A stretch of 64,000 nucleotides of DNA from NCBI RefSeq assembly GCF_002221525.1, contig NZ_CP011028.1, positions 1,871,001 through 1,935,000 on the forward strand. Reading direction: 5' to 3'. This document shows positions 18,086 through 28,043 of the stretch, one piece after another; the stretch's first letter is position 1; each line of letters starts with the position of its first letter. The translations under genes were made by a program, and so were the position numbers. This DNA is from Pseudoalteromonas espejiana DSM 9414. Lineage in GTDB: Bacteria; Pseudomonadota; Gammaproteobacteria; Enterobacterales; Alteromonadaceae. Below the pieces are notes generated by a model. It did not search any database, had not been told where the DNA came from, and worked only from the letters and a program-made list of their open reading frames with translations.

Positions 18086-19249
18086 TTACTCTACAATAAG
18101 GTCAAGCCACACTAAGCGATGATCGCTTGATGCGTTTCTGTCTTTTATTAATCGATACTGCTCGCTGTTTTCAGTGGGCCAAAACACCCCACCATCCACT
18201 ATTTTAAACCCATAATTTGAAGGGAGTACATAATCTACACGGGCTTGCCAGTTAGCAGTAAAATTTTGCGCATAAGCTTGAGTGTATTGCTCTTTTGCAC
18301 CATCACTTTTTGGTATAAATTGCGCGTTAATAAGCGGGTTATTTAAAATTTGATTAGTGGTCTCTAGCCTTGCTTTGTCGCCCTCTGGCGCTGCATTTAA
18401 ATCGCCTAAAATAACAAAACGCGTATTTTCTTTTAAGCCACCTTTTTGGCCTTTATCATCATAAAGATAAGGCTTATTCGTCACATAATCGGCAATTAAC
18501 CTGACTTCATCGTGATTACGTTTACCGTTTCTGTCTTCATCGCCATCAAACACTGGCGGCGTTGGGTGCGAGGCCAATACATGAACCGTTTTGTCGTTTA
18601 TAACAACAGGTACATCCCAAAACGATTTAGAGCTGAGCCTAAACGCCTGCCATTCTTGCTCGTTATACCAATTTTCACCTGTTTTTGGGTGCACAGGCAT
18701 GTGTGCATTAGGCATATCTTTATATTTAAATGTTTGTAATGTGCGTAGTTTTTCAAGGTTAATAGGATACTTAGATAAAATAGCCATCCCGTAGTGGCCT
18801 TCAAAAAAGCCAAAACCTTGCGCATCACCCATTACACCGGTTGTTTTACCATTATTATCTAAGTCAAATTTAGTGGCTAAGCCTGTATTTACAGGGGCAA
18901 TAAAACTGTATGGGTACTCAATGGCGTGTTGCTTGTTTTGGCTTATGTTCAAGTAATGCTTTTTAAAATACTCAATACCCTGCTCTTTTGGTACGTAGTC
19001 AAATTCGTTGAGCAAAATAATATCAGGGCGTACACGCTGTATTATTTCAGCAATATTTTTAATTTGTTGATGATTGGCTTTAAGTGCATTGACTAAAGCA
19101 TCTGGGTTAACCTGCTCGCCTTGAGGAGTATGATTTGTTGCATCCATACTCACATTAAATGTAGCTACACGCACGGTTTCACTCGCTAATGCGTTAAAGC
19201 TAAATGAAGCGGCGACTACAAGGGCGCCATAAATTGTTTTTAGTTTCAT
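18086..19249 (-). CDS. Exported endonuclease/exonuclease/phosphatase-family protein
   Basis: A 387-residue protein with signal peptide MKLKTIYGALVVAASFSFNALA, then an EEP (DNase I-like) fold. Conserved catalytic stretches are RVATFNVSMD (about 27-36), IILLNEFDY (about 77-85, catalytic Glu), GLATKFDL/HYGMAILSKYPI, VLASHPTPPVFD, VILGDLNAAPEGD (Asp/Asn pair) and ASSDHRLVWLDL (final Asp-His). It probably hydrolyses phosphodiester or phosphomonoester bonds outside the cytoplasm; nuclease and phospholipase-type roles are both possible. No operon partner. Confidence 0.85.
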   Translation of the reverse strand: MKLKTIYGALVVAASFSFNALASETVRVATFNVSMDATNHTPQGEQVNPDALVNALKANHQQIKNIAEIIQRVRPDIILLNEFDYVPKEQGIEYFKKHYLNISQNKQHAIEYPYSFIAPVNTGLATKFDLDNNGKTTGVMGDAQGFGFFEGHYGMAILSKYPINLEKLRTLQTFKYKDMPNAHMPVHPKTGENWYNEQEWQAFRLSSKSFWDVPVVINDKTVHVLASHPTPPVFDGDEDRNGKRNHDEVRLIADYVTNKPYLYDDKGQKGGLKENTRFVILGDLNAAPEGDKARLETTNQILNNPLINAQFIPKSDGAKEQYTQAYAQNFTANWQARVDYVLPSNYGFKIVDGGVFWPTENSEQYRLIKDRNASSDHRLVWLDLIVE

Positions 19250-19312
19250 TTTTTTACTTCAAAAATTTAAAAATAGACTTTAACAGTATTACACAGCTAG
19301 TGCCCTTTTTTA

Positions 19313-19344
19313 TGACAAAAAAATACCGGCATATGCCGGTATTT
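19313..19344 (-). terminator. Intrinsic terminator after purEK
   Basis: AATACCGGCATATGCCGGTATT (centre near 19333) is a perfect palindrome followed on the minus strand by a T-run (plus-strand A-run at 19316-19323). It lies about 40 bp past the purK stop. Confidence 0.8.
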
Positions 19345-19382
19345 ATATAATTAAATCTCGTTAGGCTAACTAAGTAGTAAAG

Positions 19383-20534
19383 CTACTCACATAGCATTAA
19401 GTTAGTCGCTGCTTTTAATATACCTGGGTAGTCTTGCTCCGGTAAGTAATCAGTTAGCTCACCAAGCTTATCGGCCAAGTCATTGATACTTTCGGCCGAT
19501 ACATTGACATGACCCATTTTACGACCTGGTTTTGCCGTTTTACCGTACCAGTGGCTGGTTACATCGCTGGTTTTAAGTACGCCGTTTGGAATACTTGGCT
19601 GACCTAATACGTTTATCATAGCGGTAATGTGCTTAAGCTGCGTATTCCCAAGCGGTAAACCAGCTACGGCGCGCATGTGGTTTTCAAATTGAGAGCAATG
19701 ACAACCTTGCTGTGTCCAATGGCCCGAATTATGGACCCGAGGCGCAATTTCATTAACTAATAATGTGCCGTTCACATCAAAAAACTCAATGGCCAGTACA
19801 CCAACATAGTTAAGCTCGTTAGCTATTTTGGTAAAAGCATCGTTGGCTTGTTGCTCAATTTGCTGATTATTTTTACCCGCAATTGAAAGTGTTAGCACCC
19901 CATTGGTGTGCTCGTTTTCAGTAATTGGGTAAATTGCCACATTGCCTTGCTTATCACGTGCGCCAATAATAGAGACTTCACGGTCAAACGGGATCATTTT
20001 TTCAGCAATAATACTATGCGGCGCATCTTCTGCGCCTGAGGCAATAAATTCAGCCATTTCTGACCAAATTTGTGCTATTTGATCATCAGATTTTAGTCGC
20101 CATTGACCTTTACCGTCGTAGCCTGCTTGGCAGGTTTTAATAACAAGTGGCTTACCTAGGTTTTTAACAGCCAACTCTAAATGCGCTTTTTCAGTAATTA
20201 ATTGGTACGGCGCGCAAGCTACCTGTGTTTTATCAAGTAATGCTTTTTCTAAGCTACGGTCGCCACCTGTTTTAATGGCTGCTTTTCCAGGATAAAACTT
20301 ATTGCTGTTACAGCAAAGCGTGAGCACATCATCAGGAATGTGCTCAAATTCAGCAGTAATTGCATCTGCTGATTCAATTGCTTGCTCAAGCGTGGTTTTG
20401 TAAACCTCACCCGTTAAAGGGTGCATAATTTGTTGGCTACCTACATCGTAAGCAACCACATTTAAATTAAGGGGGGCGCCAGCTAAGCTCATCATACGTG
20501 CGAGTTGGCCCGCACCTAAAATTAAAATAGTCAT
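19383..20534 (-). CDS. purK: 5-(carboxyamino)imidazole ribonucleotide synthase PurK
   Basis: A 383-residue ATP-grasp enzyme that carboxylates AIR with bicarbonate to N5-CAIR in purine synthesis. It begins with the dinucleotide-like MTILILGAGQLARMM. The ATP-grasp core contains KTCQAGYDGKGQWRL (about 133-147), AEKMIPFDREVSII and the metal-binding LAIEFFDVNGTLLVNEIAPRVHNSGHWT (about 246-274). It follows purE by 2 bp in a two-gene operon with a downstream terminator. Confidence 0.96.
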   Translation of the reverse strand: MTILILGAGQLARMMSLAGAPLNLNVVAYDVGSQQIMHPLTGEVYKTTLEQAIESADAITAEFEHIPDDVLTLCCNSNKFYPGKAAIKTGGDRSLEKALLDKTQVACAPYQLITEKAHLELAVKNLGKPLVIKTCQAGYDGKGQWRLKSDDQIAQIWSEMAEFIASGAEDAPHSIIAEKMIPFDREVSIIGARDKQGNVAIYPITENEHTNGVLTLSIAGKNNQQIEQQANDAFTKIANELNYVGVLAIEFFDVNGTLLVNEIAPRVHNSGHWTQQGCHCSQFENHMRAVAGLPLGNTQLKHITAMINVLGQPSIPNGVLKTSDVTSHWYGKTAKPGRKMGHVNVSAESINDLADKLGELTDYLPEQDYPGILKAATNLMLCE

Positions 20535-20536
20535 TG

Positions 20537-21019
20537 TTACTCAGCAGGGTTTGGGTTAGCTAAAATAGTCTCGGTTTGCTCTTTACGAAACGCTTCAATT
20601 TTTGCGAAGATTTCTGGGTTTTGGCAACCTAAAATTTGTGCCGCTAATAAACCCGCATTTGCAGCGCCTGGCTCACCAATAGCCAATGTACCTACCGCTA
20701 CACCTTTTGGCATTTGGCAAATAGAAAGCAGTGAATCAACACCATTTAATGCCTTTGATTTAACAGGTACACCTAATACAGGTAGAGATGTGAATGCTGC
20801 GGCCATACCCGGTAAATGAGCAGCGCCGCCAGCGCCTGCAATAATTACTTTAATGCCACGATCGCTTGCAGAATTAGCGTAATCAGCAAGTAGTTGAGGA
20901 GTTCGGTGGGCTGAGACCACTTTGGTTTCGTACTCAATGCCAAATTTTTCTAGCATGAGCGCTGCGTGTTCCATGGTTGGCCAATCTGATTTAGAACCCA
21001 TAATAATGCCAACAGTCAT
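20537..21019 (-). CDS. purE: N5-CAIR mutase PurE
   Basis: A 160-residue cytosolic enzyme that rearranges N5-CAIR to CAIR. It has the class I PurE signatures [13 protein letters not shown] (residues 4-16), VVSAHRTPQ (about 38-46) and [34 protein letters not shown] precedes the ATG. It is the first gene of purEK. No clear PurR operator was recognised upstream. Confidence 0.97.
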   Translation of the reverse strand: MTVGIIMGSKSDWPTMEHAALMLEKFGIEYETKVVSAHRTPQLLADYANSASDRGIKVIIAGAGGAAHLPGMAAAFTSLPVLGVPVKSKALNGVDSLLSICQMPKGVAVGTLAIGEPGAANAGLLAAQILGCQNPEIFAKIEAFRKEQTETILANPNPAE

Positions 21020-21117
21020 AAATACTCCTCAGTAATGTATTTTAAAATAGCGGACTTATGTCCGGTTTTAGGCGGGTATTATACCCAAATAGCGTTTAAA
21101 TGCGACTCACAAAAACA

Positions 21118-21146
21118 AAAAAAGCCATGTTTAAACATGGCTTTTT
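21118..21146 (-). terminator. Intrinsic terminator after ybiT
   Basis: AAAGCCATGTTTAAACATGGCTTT is a perfect inverted repeat flanked by A-run and T-run, about 20 bp after the ybiT stop at 21169. It acts on the minus strand and separates ybiT from purE. Confidence 0.8.
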
Positions 21147-21168
21147 GCTGGTTACAAGTACAAAGCGT

Positions 21169-22758
21169 TTACGCTTCTTTACTTGCTAGGTATTCGGTGT
21201 AGTTGCCTCTAAAGTCAATTACCTTACCGTCTTTAATTTCCCAAATACGGGTAGCAACAGACGATACAAACTGACGGTCGTGCGATACAAACAACAAGGT
21301 ACCTTCGTAGGCTTCAAGGGCTAAGTTAAGCGCCTCGATAGACTCCATATCCATGTGGTTTGTTGGCTCATCCATTAATAGTATGTTTGGTTTATGCATC
21401 ATAATTTTGCCAAACAACATGCGGCCTTGCTCACCACCTGAAATAACCTTAACCGACTTTTTAATATCATTTTGTGAAAACAGCATACGCCCTAAAAAGC
21501 TACGAACCACTTGCTCGTCGTCGCCCTCTTGCTGCCATTGCTCCATCCACTCAAACAGGTTTATGTCTTTATCAAATTCATCGGCATGGTCTTGCGCGTA
21601 GTAACCAATGTTGGCATTTTCAGACCACTTATACTCACCTTCTTTTGGTGCTAAGCGCCCTGAAAGTGTATTTAGTAGGGTTGTTTTACCCACGCCGTTT
21701 TCACCAATTATGGCAATGCGCTCTCCTACTTCTACTAGACCTTCTAGGCCTGAAAATAAGGTATTGTCTTCAAAACCTTGGCTAAGGCTTGTCATTTCAA
21801 GTGCGTTACGGAATAACTGTTTTTCTTGCTCAAAGCGAATAAATGGCGATTGACGAGAAGAAGCCTTAACCTCATCTAATTGAATTTTATCAATACGTTT
21901 TGCACGTGATGTTGCTTGCTTAGCTTTTGAAGCATTAGCCGAGAAACGCGATACAAACTGCTGAAGTTCTGCAATTTGGCTTTTCTTTTTGGCATTTTCG
22001 CTTAATAGGCGCTCACGGGCCTGCGTTGCGGCAAACATGTACTCGTCGTAGTTACCAGGGTAAATACGCAGCTCACCGTAATCAATGTCGGCCATGTGTG
22101 TACACACTGAGTTTAAAAAGTGACGGTCATGCGAGATGATGATCATAGTACAATCGCGCTGATTAAGTACATCTTCTAACCACTTGATAGTGTATATATC
22201 CAAGTTATTGGTAGGCTCATCAAGTAGCATGATGTCTGGGTCAGAAAACAGTACTTGTGCAAGTAACACTCGTAGTTTAAAACCTGGGGCAATTTCAGAC
22301 ATAGGACCATAATGCTGTGCGGTATCTATACCTACACCTAGCAAAAGCTCACCCGCTTTAGACTCAGCTGAATAGCCATCCATTTCGGCAAATTCAGTTT
22401 CTAGGTCGGCTACTTTCATGCCGTCTTCTTCACTCATTTCTGGCAATGAGTAAATACGGTCGCGCTCTTGTTTAATATCCCATAATTCTTTGTGACCCAT
22501 GATAACAGTGTCAATTACAGAGTATTCTTCGTAAGCAAACTGGTCTTGGTTTAGTTTAGCTACACGTTCATTTGGATCTGTACTTACGTTCCCTGATGAT
22601 GGCTCAAGCTCACCACTTAGGATTTTCATAAATGTAGATTTACCACAACCATTCGCGCCAATTAAACCGTAACGGTTTCCTTCGCCAAATTTTGCTGAAA
22701 TATTTTCAAATAACGGTTTAGCACCAAATTGCATGGTGATGTTAGCTGTACTAATAAT
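21169..22758 (-). CDS. ybiT: ABC-F family ATPase YbiT
   Basis: An ABC-F translation factor-type protein with two ATPase cassettes and no membrane part. Walker [10 protein letters not shown] lies near residue 34 and the second, GENGVGKTT, near 350; [10 protein letters not shown] and [10 protein letters not shown] are the Walker B regions. The interdomain linker (about 240-310) is rich in Lys/Arg. It follows E. coli YbiT almost end to end. Family proteins begin M-(I/L)-S/V, aligning to an ATT codon at 22758 with GGAGGG 7 nt upstream. An in-frame TTG at 22773 overlaps that GGAGGG and has no site of its own. The ATT start gives 529 residues. Confidence 0.93.
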   Translation of the reverse strand: MISTANITMQFGAKPLFENISAKFGEGNRYGLIGANGCGKSTFMKILSGELEPSSGNVSTDPNERVAKLNQDQFAYEEYSVIDTVIMGHKELWDIKQERDRIYSLPEMSEEDGMKVADLETEFAEMDGYSAESKAGELLLGVGIDTAQHYGPMSEIAPGFKLRVLLAQVLFSDPDIMLLDEPTNNLDIYTIKWLEDVLNQRDCTMIIISHDRHFLNSVCTHMADIDYGELRIYPGNYDEYMFAATQARERLLSENAKKKSQIAELQQFVSRFSANASKAKQATSRAKRIDKIQLDEVKASSRQSPFIRFEQEKQLFRNALEMTSLSQGFEDNTLFSGLEGLVEVGERIAIIGENGVGKTTLLNTLSGRLAPKEGEYKWSENANIGYYAQDHADEFDKDINLFEWMEQWQQEGDDEQVVRSFLGRMLFSQNDIKKSVKVISGGEQGRMLFGKIMMHKPNILLMDEPTNHMDMESIEALNLALEAYEGTLLFVSHDRQFVSSVATRIWEIKDGKVIDFRGNYTEYLASKEA

Positions 22759-22773
22759 AGCGCTACCCTCCAA

Positions 22774-23416
22774 GGGGACATGATGTATTTAAATTGCGCG
22801 CAGTTTAAACCAAATACGGCCTTTTTTCTATGAAAGTTTAAAGGCACGCAGCTAAGTTTGCATGCATTTTAACCACACAGAATAATGTGAATTTCGTTAA
22901 TGGTTATACAAATTATTTTAACGCACGTTAAAGCGTTGCATTAGCAAAGTGTTTAAACATTGTTATTCATAAATATAAAAATTTTATGCAATAAAACTGG
23001 CACTTTCTCGGTTTATATAATTAATAAGCAAATTTAGATAAACCATTTAACGTAATTGTTAGCGGGTTTGTCGCAAAGAGTTTTAACCAAACGTAAATTG
23101 TGTATATATTTATGATCTAAAAGCGTTTTTAGAGCTTTTGCACTAACGTTTTTATTTTAACCAACATGAAATTTTTTTCAAAACTAAAAATATGGCACAC
23201 GCTTATTTTTAGCACTTTTTAACTAAATTTAGGCGTTAAAACCCAAACTGTGTAACAGTTAAAAAACACCATTAACGTTTAATGAATATTCACTCAGCCA
23301 CCCCCTATTTTTTAATGATTATTTTTCACTTTTGAGCCTATAGCGCCTTTGCTAGTCTTCATGCCTTAAATTTTACATCACTGTTTACAAGTAAAAAATC
23401 ACACAAGGCATCACAA
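22774..23416. other. Long AT-rich intergenic region before the porin gene
   Basis: About 640 bp between divergent ybiT and the porin. No credible ORF, tRNA or strong intrinsic terminator is visible. It probably holds both promoters and a long, possibly regulated porin leader; individual sites could not be assigned. Confidence 0.5.
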
Positions 23417-24625
23417 ATGATTAAAAATTTTGTAACCCTACTAATAGGCACAAGTATTATAGTTGCTCCTGCTTCGGCGGTTGAGTTATACAAGGATGAT
23501 AAAAACACAGTTAAAGTAGGTGGATACCTTGATGTGCGCGTTATCAATACACAAAACCAAACTGAAGTAGTTAACGGTACTTCACGTATTAACTTAGCTT
23601 TTTCGCGTCAGCTAAAAAAAGACTGGTCTGCCCTTGCGCTGGTGGAATGGGGTGTAAACCCTGTTGGCAGTAGCGATATAATTTACAACAACCGTTTTGA
23701 ATCAATTCAGGATGAGTTTTTATATAATCGTTTAGGTTACGCAGGCCTTTCGCACGAAAAATACGGCCAGATCACCATTGGTAAACAATGGGGTGCATGG
23801 TACGACGTTGTATATAACACTAACTACAGCTTTGTATGGGATGGTAATGCTGCAGGTGTTTACACTTACAACAAAGATGATGGCGCAGTAAATGGTACCG
23901 GCCGCGGTGATAAACTTATTCAATACCGCAACAGCTACAACGATTTTAACTTTACCTTGCAAGCACAGCTTAAAAACAGTGAGTTTTATACTTGTGACAT
24001 AAGCGATATTACAGAAGATGAATGCCAAACATTGTGGGACTCTGGTGATAGTGCTGCACAAGAAGTAGAGTTTAATTACACATTTGGTGGTGCCGTTACT
24101 TACAACGCGACCGATATGCTTACCTTAACAGCCGGTGTAAACCGAGGTGAGTTTGATGTAACTTACGGCGATGGCAGCACACAAACAGTAGAAGACTTAA
24201 TATATGGTGCGGGCATTACCTGGGGCAACATTAATAGCCCTGGCTTATACGCTGCGGCAAATATTAATAAAAGCAAAAACCACGATACCGATAATCTAGG
24301 GCGTTTAATTAAAGATTCAATCGGTGTAGAAACATTTATGTCGTACCGTTTTGATAACGATATGCGCCCGTTTATTGCTTACAACATTTTAGATGCAGGC
24401 GATGACTACGTTATTCAACCAAACTTTAACGCCGATCCTAACGATGTGTTTAAACGCCAATTTGCAGTTATTGGCCTACATTACATTATTGATAAAGACA
24501 CGATTGCTTACGTAGAAGCACGTAAAGACTTTAGTGACTTTGAAAGCGACGATAAAGATCAGCAAGCCCAAATGGAACAGTCGGAAGATGACGGCATTGC
24601 ATTTGGATTCAGATATAAGTTTTAA
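23417..24625 (+). CDS. Gram-negative porin
   Basis: A 402-residue outer-membrane beta-barrel. The signal peptide MIKNFVTLLIGTSIIVAPASA is followed by VELYKDDKNTVKVGGYLDVRVI, typical of the first strand of general porins. The alternating strand pattern continues to the C-terminal GIAFGFRYKF, whose final Phe is the outer-membrane assembly signal. The segment around 90-125 (KYGQITIGKQWGAWYDVV) matches the porin region before the constriction loop. It probably allows passive uptake of small solutes. It stands alone with a long leader and a strong terminator. Confidence 0.88.
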   Translation: MIKNFVTLLIGTSIIVAPASAVELYKDDKNTVKVGGYLDVRVINTQNQTEVVNGTSRINLAFSRQLKKDWSALALVEWGVNPVGSSDIIYNNRFESIQDEFLYNRLGYAGLSHEKYGQITIGKQWGAWYDVVYNTNYSFVWDGNAAGVYTYNKDDGAVNGTGRGDKLIQYRNSYNDFNFTLQAQLKNSEFYTCDISDITEDECQTLWDSGDSAAQEVEFNYTFGGAVTYNATDMLTLTAGVNRGEFDVTYGDGSTQTVEDLIYGAGITWGNINSPGLYAAANINKSKNHDTDNLGRLIKDSIGVETFMSYRFDNDMRPFIAYNILDAGDDYVIQPNFNADPNDVFKRQFAVIGLHYIIDKDTIAYVEARKDFSDFESDDKDQQAQMEQSEDDGIAFGFRYKF

Positions 24626-24642
24626 CTTACTCGTTCAATTTT

Positions 24643-24671
24643 TAAGCCCAGCAATTTAGCTGGGCTTTTTT
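24643..24671. terminator. Terminator between porin and lysR
   Basis: AAGCCCAGC and GCTGGGCTT pair around a short AATTTA loop, followed by TTTT. It serves the plus-strand porin and probably also the convergent LysR gene, whose stop (24670) touches it. Confidence 0.8.
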
Positions 24672-25578
24672 ATGCCATGCTTTTTTGAATTTGCTGCCTT
24701 GCATCAAGTGCTATATCTACAAATGCATTGACAGCTGCATTGGTTACTGTTTTTTTAAATTGAATTTCTACCGGTATTTGCGTAGTAACATTGTTAAGCG
24801 CAATAAAATGACACCCTTCGCTATATAGCTTACGCACGCAATAAGGCGCAATAGCCACGCCAAGCCCCGCAGCTACCTCGGTAACTAATGTTTGCATGTG
24901 CCTAGGTTGGCTAATAATATTTGGCGAAAACTGTGCTTTTTTACACTGCAAAATGGTTTCATCAAAAAGCCCAAGTGCCTCTTCGCGATTAAAAATAATA
25001 AACTGCTCATCTTTAAGACGCGCTAAATCAATGTTTTTACAACTAGCAAGAGAATGGTTTTGATTAACAATAGCCACTAACGAGTCAATATAAATACAGT
25101 GGCTTAAAAACTCATCGGCAATGGAACTTGGTAGCGCTCGTGAAAACGCAATATCAATACGTTCATTTTTAAGCGCCTCTATTTGCTCTGTAGCTGTCAT
25201 TTCAATAAGTGTAACGTGAACTTGGGGGTACTTTTCTTTATAGCTACGCACGAGCGACGCCATAAACGACAAACACGCCGAACTTAAATGGGCAATAATG
25301 AGCGTACCAGTTTGGCCATTTTGAGCACGCTTAACTTTTGTTTTGGCCTGTTGAGTTAACTCAATAATTGCATTTGCATCTTTTAATAACTGTTCACCCG
25401 CTTCGGTAATAGCAACATCGCGTGAATTTCGAATAAACAATACAACATCAAGCTCGCTTTCTAGCTGTGCAATATGCCTACTTATTGCAGGTTGAACGGT
25501 ATGTAGCTCTTTTGCAGCTTCTGAAAAGCTCTGATACTTAGCCACGCTCACAAAGCTTTTTAATGTTTTAATATCCAT
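24670..25578 (-). CDS. LysR-family transcriptional regulator
   Basis: The ATG at 25578 (MDIKTLKSFVSVAKYQSFSEAAKELHTVQPAISRHIAQLE) is preceded by AGGTG and gives 302 residues. A start six codons earlier lacks a comparable site. The N-terminal winged helix-turn-helix (about 1-60) is classic LysR. The effector-binding domain (about 88-295) includes GLGVAIAPYCVRKL. It is divergent from two MFS genes and very likely controls them. A TATAGATTCTATA palindrome lies in the shared promoter region. The ligand is unknown. Confidence 0.92.
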   Translation of the reverse strand: MDIKTLKSFVSVAKYQSFSEAAKELHTVQPAISRHIAQLESELDVVLFIRNSRDVAITEAGEQLLKDANAIIELTQQAKTKVKRAQNGQTGTLIIAHLSSACLSFMASLVRSYKEKYPQVHVTLIEMTATEQIEALKNERIDIAFSRALPSSIADEFLSHCIYIDSLVAIVNQNHSLASCKNIDLARLKDEQFIIFNREEALGLFDETILQCKKAQFSPNIISQPRHMQTLVTEVAAGLGVAIAPYCVRKLYSEGCHFIALNNVTTQIPVEIQFKKTVTNAAVNAFVDIALDARQQIQKSMA

Positions 25579-25602
25579 TACACACCTAAAATACACTATT
25601 TG

Positions 25603-25615
25603 TATAGATTCTATA
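25603..25615. promoter_or_regulatory. Candidate LysR-type operator
   Basis: TATAGATTCTATA is a palindrome with 5-bp arms, 25 bp upstream of the lysR ATG and 72 bp upstream of the MFS ATG. LysR regulators usually bind such dyads between divergent genes. Confidence 0.35.
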
Positions 25616-25686
25616 AAATAATATCATTTTTGTTATAGGTAAAGAACTCATACCATAGCTCCATCAGTTAACAAAGCAAGATAGCT

Positions 25687-26862
25687 ATGACCAAGCCTGA
25701 ACAAAGCCAGCAGATAAGCCGTTTTTTATTACTATTAATGACAAGTGCAATAGCAGCTACAGCTGCAAACCTATATTACAACCAACCCATATTGCCTTTA
25801 ATGAAAGCCGCGTTTAATTTAACCGACGCTCAATTAGGGAGTATTCCTGCACTAACGCAATTTGGTTACGCCTTTGCGCTTTTATTTATATCGCCCCTTG
25901 GTGATTCACTACTAAGGCGAAAACTAATCACTATTTTGTCAGGATTGTTAGTTGCAGCGTCACTCATTGCGGCATTAGCGCCCAATTTAACCGTATTACT
26001 TATAAGCGTATTTTTAATTGGCGTAGGCGCCAATATTACACAGCAACTCATTCCCTTTGCGGCATCAATGGTGAGTGCTCAAAACAAAGGCGCTACGCTT
26101 GCTACGTTAATGATGGGCTTAACACTTGGAATATTACTTTCACGTACGTTAAGTGGTTTTGTAGGTGAGCACTTGGGCTGGCAAAGTGTTTTTTATATGT
26201 CAGCTTTGTTAGCTACATTGTTTGGCGCCCTACTGTATGTATTTTTACCCGTTAATAAACCACATGCTAATTTAAGTTACTTAGCGCTTATAAAAAGTAG
26301 TTTAAGTTTATTTAAACAATACAAGCAACTACGTATGTTTACGTTTTCAGGCGCTTTTTGGTTTGCATCGTTCAATGTACTTTGGGCAACCCTTGCAATT
26401 TACGTAAGCGATGAGCCATTTAATTACAGTGCTCAACAAGCAGGGTTATTTGGCGCAATAGCCCTTGCAGGCGTTATTGGCGCAAAGCTAGCAGGTAATT
26501 TTGTTAGTAAGCTTGGTTCTAAAAACGTTATTACATTATCGCTTAGCGTAATTGCACTCGGTTTTTTAATTACAGGACTATTTGGTAGCAGTTTAGTGGC
26601 GTTAATAATTGGCATTATACTCATAGACTTTGGCGTATTTAGCGCTCAGGTATCAAACCAAGTACGGGTATTTAGTATAGATCCAAGCGCACAAAGCAGA
26701 ATAAACGGCATTTATATGCTGGGTTATTACATAGGTGGAGCCGTTGGTTCTGCTGCAGGTGTAAATGCATTTGATTTATACAAATGGGATGGCGTAATTG
26801 CCATAAGTATTATTTTTATAATTATTAGCGGGGTTTTTAATGCCCTAGCTAAAAAAGCGTAA
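25687..26862 (+). CDS. MFS transporter
   Basis: A 391-residue polytopic protein with about 12 hydrophobic helices and the MFS loop-2/3 region SPLGDSLLRRKLITILS (about 68-84). It resembles drug/solute efflux carriers of the AraJ/YnfM type. It is first in a two-gene unit with a second MFS protein (23-bp gap) and is divergent from a LysR regulator. Such layouts usually mean a regulator that senses the exported or imported compound. The substrate cannot be read from the sequence. Confidence 0.88.
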   Translation: MTKPEQSQQISRFLLLLMTSAIAATAANLYYNQPILPLMKAAFNLTDAQLGSIPALTQFGYAFALLFISPLGDSLLRRKLITILSGLLVAASLIAALAPNLTVLLISVFLIGVGANITQQLIPFAASMVSAQNKGATLATLMMGLTLGILLSRTLSGFVGEHLGWQSVFYMSALLATLFGALLYVFLPVNKPHANLSYLALIKSSLSLFKQYKQLRMFTFSGAFWFASFNVLWATLAIYVSDEPFNYSAQQAGLFGAIALAGVIGAKLAGNFVSKLGSKNVITLSLSVIALGFLITGLFGSSLVALIIGIILIDFGVFSAQVSNQVRVFSIDPSAQSRINGIYMLGYYIGGAVGSAAGVNAFDLYKWDGVIAISIIFIIISGVFNALAKKA

Positions 26863-26885
26863 CTTGTACATTAATTGGAGTAACG

Positions 26886-28043
26886 ATGAATTCACTTAAA
26901 GCGGCCGGTAGCTTTACCTTATTATGTATTGCCAGCTTAACCATAATGGTTGGCACTCTTTTAGCGCCTGGCTTAGTTAGCATTTCAAACGGTTTAGGCA
27001 TTACTAATAACAGGGTACTTTTAATTACCTTACCTTCTTTAGGTGCTGTTGTATTTGCGCCAATTGCCGGCCGATTAATAGATAAATACGGCGCGTATAA
27101 GCTTTTAATCATCGGGTTATTTTTATATGGCTTTGTAGGTGCTAGCGGCTATTTTTTATATGGCCCAACACTTGTATTTATTAACCGATTTATTATTGGT
27201 GGCATAACGGCCATAGTGATGGCTGGCTGCACTGTATTAATTTCTACTTGGTACAAAGGTGAAGCTCGCTTAGGCATGATAGCCAAACAAGGCATGGCAA
27301 TAGAACTTGGCGGAGTAATATTTTTATTCTTAGGTGGTTATTTAGCTTCACAGTTTTGGGGTTTACCACTGGCGCTTTATTTAATTGCCTGGGTATTTTT
27401 AGCCATGCTTTTGCTTTTTGTTCCAAGCAAACATAAAGCAAGTAACCAAGTGGAAGAACACGTAACTGAAAATACCAAAACCGTTATTGGTGCTTTTAAA
27501 TTAAAAGGGGTTTATATAGTTTCTACCCTCGCGATGACCATATTTTTTACCTCGACCGTTTTATTACCTATTACTATGAGTGCACTTAACTATAACGAAT
27601 CTCAAATTGGCCAGTTACTGGCGTTTATATCATTAGTAGCTGTAGTTACGGCGGGCGTAATGCCTAAAGCAACCAAACTAATTGGTGAAACAAACGTACT
27701 GGCACTGGCGTTTTTAGGGTTTGGATTATCGTATATATGTTTTACCCAACCAAGTACGCTAGTTTTAATTTTAGGTGCAATATTAATAGGGATAGGTTTT
27801 GGCTTTAGTATTCCCCTTTTAAACCATATGACGGTAGAACTTAGCGCAGAAAACGTACGTGGTCGTAACTTATCGTACTTTACTATGGCGGTATTCTCTG
27901 GGCAGTTTTTTACCTCGTTTATGGAATATATACCTGGGGGAATTCATAACGTATTTATTATTTGCTCCATTTTAAGTGCTGTTGTTGCTGTTACCTTATT
28001 TGTTAAAAATAAAAAGCAAGCAACTGAGCAAAACCTTAGTTAA
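26886..28043 (+). CDS. MFS transporter
   Basis: A 385-residue protein with about 12 hydrophobic helices. The loop-2/3 motif APIAGRLIDKYGAYKLLIIG lies at about residues 58-77, and the C-terminal half carries ENVRGRNLSYFTMAVFSGQFFTS. A GGAG site precedes the ATG. It is the second MFS gene of a likely operon under the divergent LysR regulator. It differs clearly from its neighbour, so the pair is not a recent tandem duplication. Substrate unknown. Confidence 0.88.
   Translation: MNSLKAAGSFTLLCIASLTIMVGTLLAPGLVSISNGLGITNNRVLLITLPSLGAVVFAPIAGRLIDKYGAYKLLIIGLFLYGFVGASGYFLYGPTLVFINRFIIGGITAIVMAGCTVLISTWYKGEARLGMIAKQGMAIELGGVIFLFLGGYLASQFWGLPLALYLIAWVFLAMLLLFVPSKHKASNQVEEHVTENTKTVIGAFKLKGVYIVSTLAMTIFFTSTVLLPITMSALNYNESQIGQLLAFISLVAVVTAGVMPKATKLIGETNVLALAFLGFGLSYICFTQPSTLVLILGAILIGIGFGFSIPLLNHMTVELSAENVRGRNLSYFTMAVFSGQFFTSFMEYIPGGIHNVFIICSILSAVVAVTLFVKNKKQATEQNLS

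Noticed and set aside
21474..21785. Plus-strand 103-residue open frame opposite ybiT
   Set aside because: Antisense shadow of the highly conserved YbiT coding sequence with no ribosome-binding site or known motif.
22662..22847. Minus-strand 61-residue frame with an ATG near the ybiT start
   Set aside because: It is out of frame with ybiT and encodes nothing recognisable; its ATG lacks a ribosome-binding site.
22774..23416. Sigma-54 promoters in the porin leader (TGGCAC-like words near 23000 and 23193)
   Set aside because: Neither has the GC at the required 10-bp spacing after GG.
25687..28043. Two MFS genes as a recent tandem duplication
   Set aside because: The proteins share only general MFS features and differ in length, loop motifs and C-termini.
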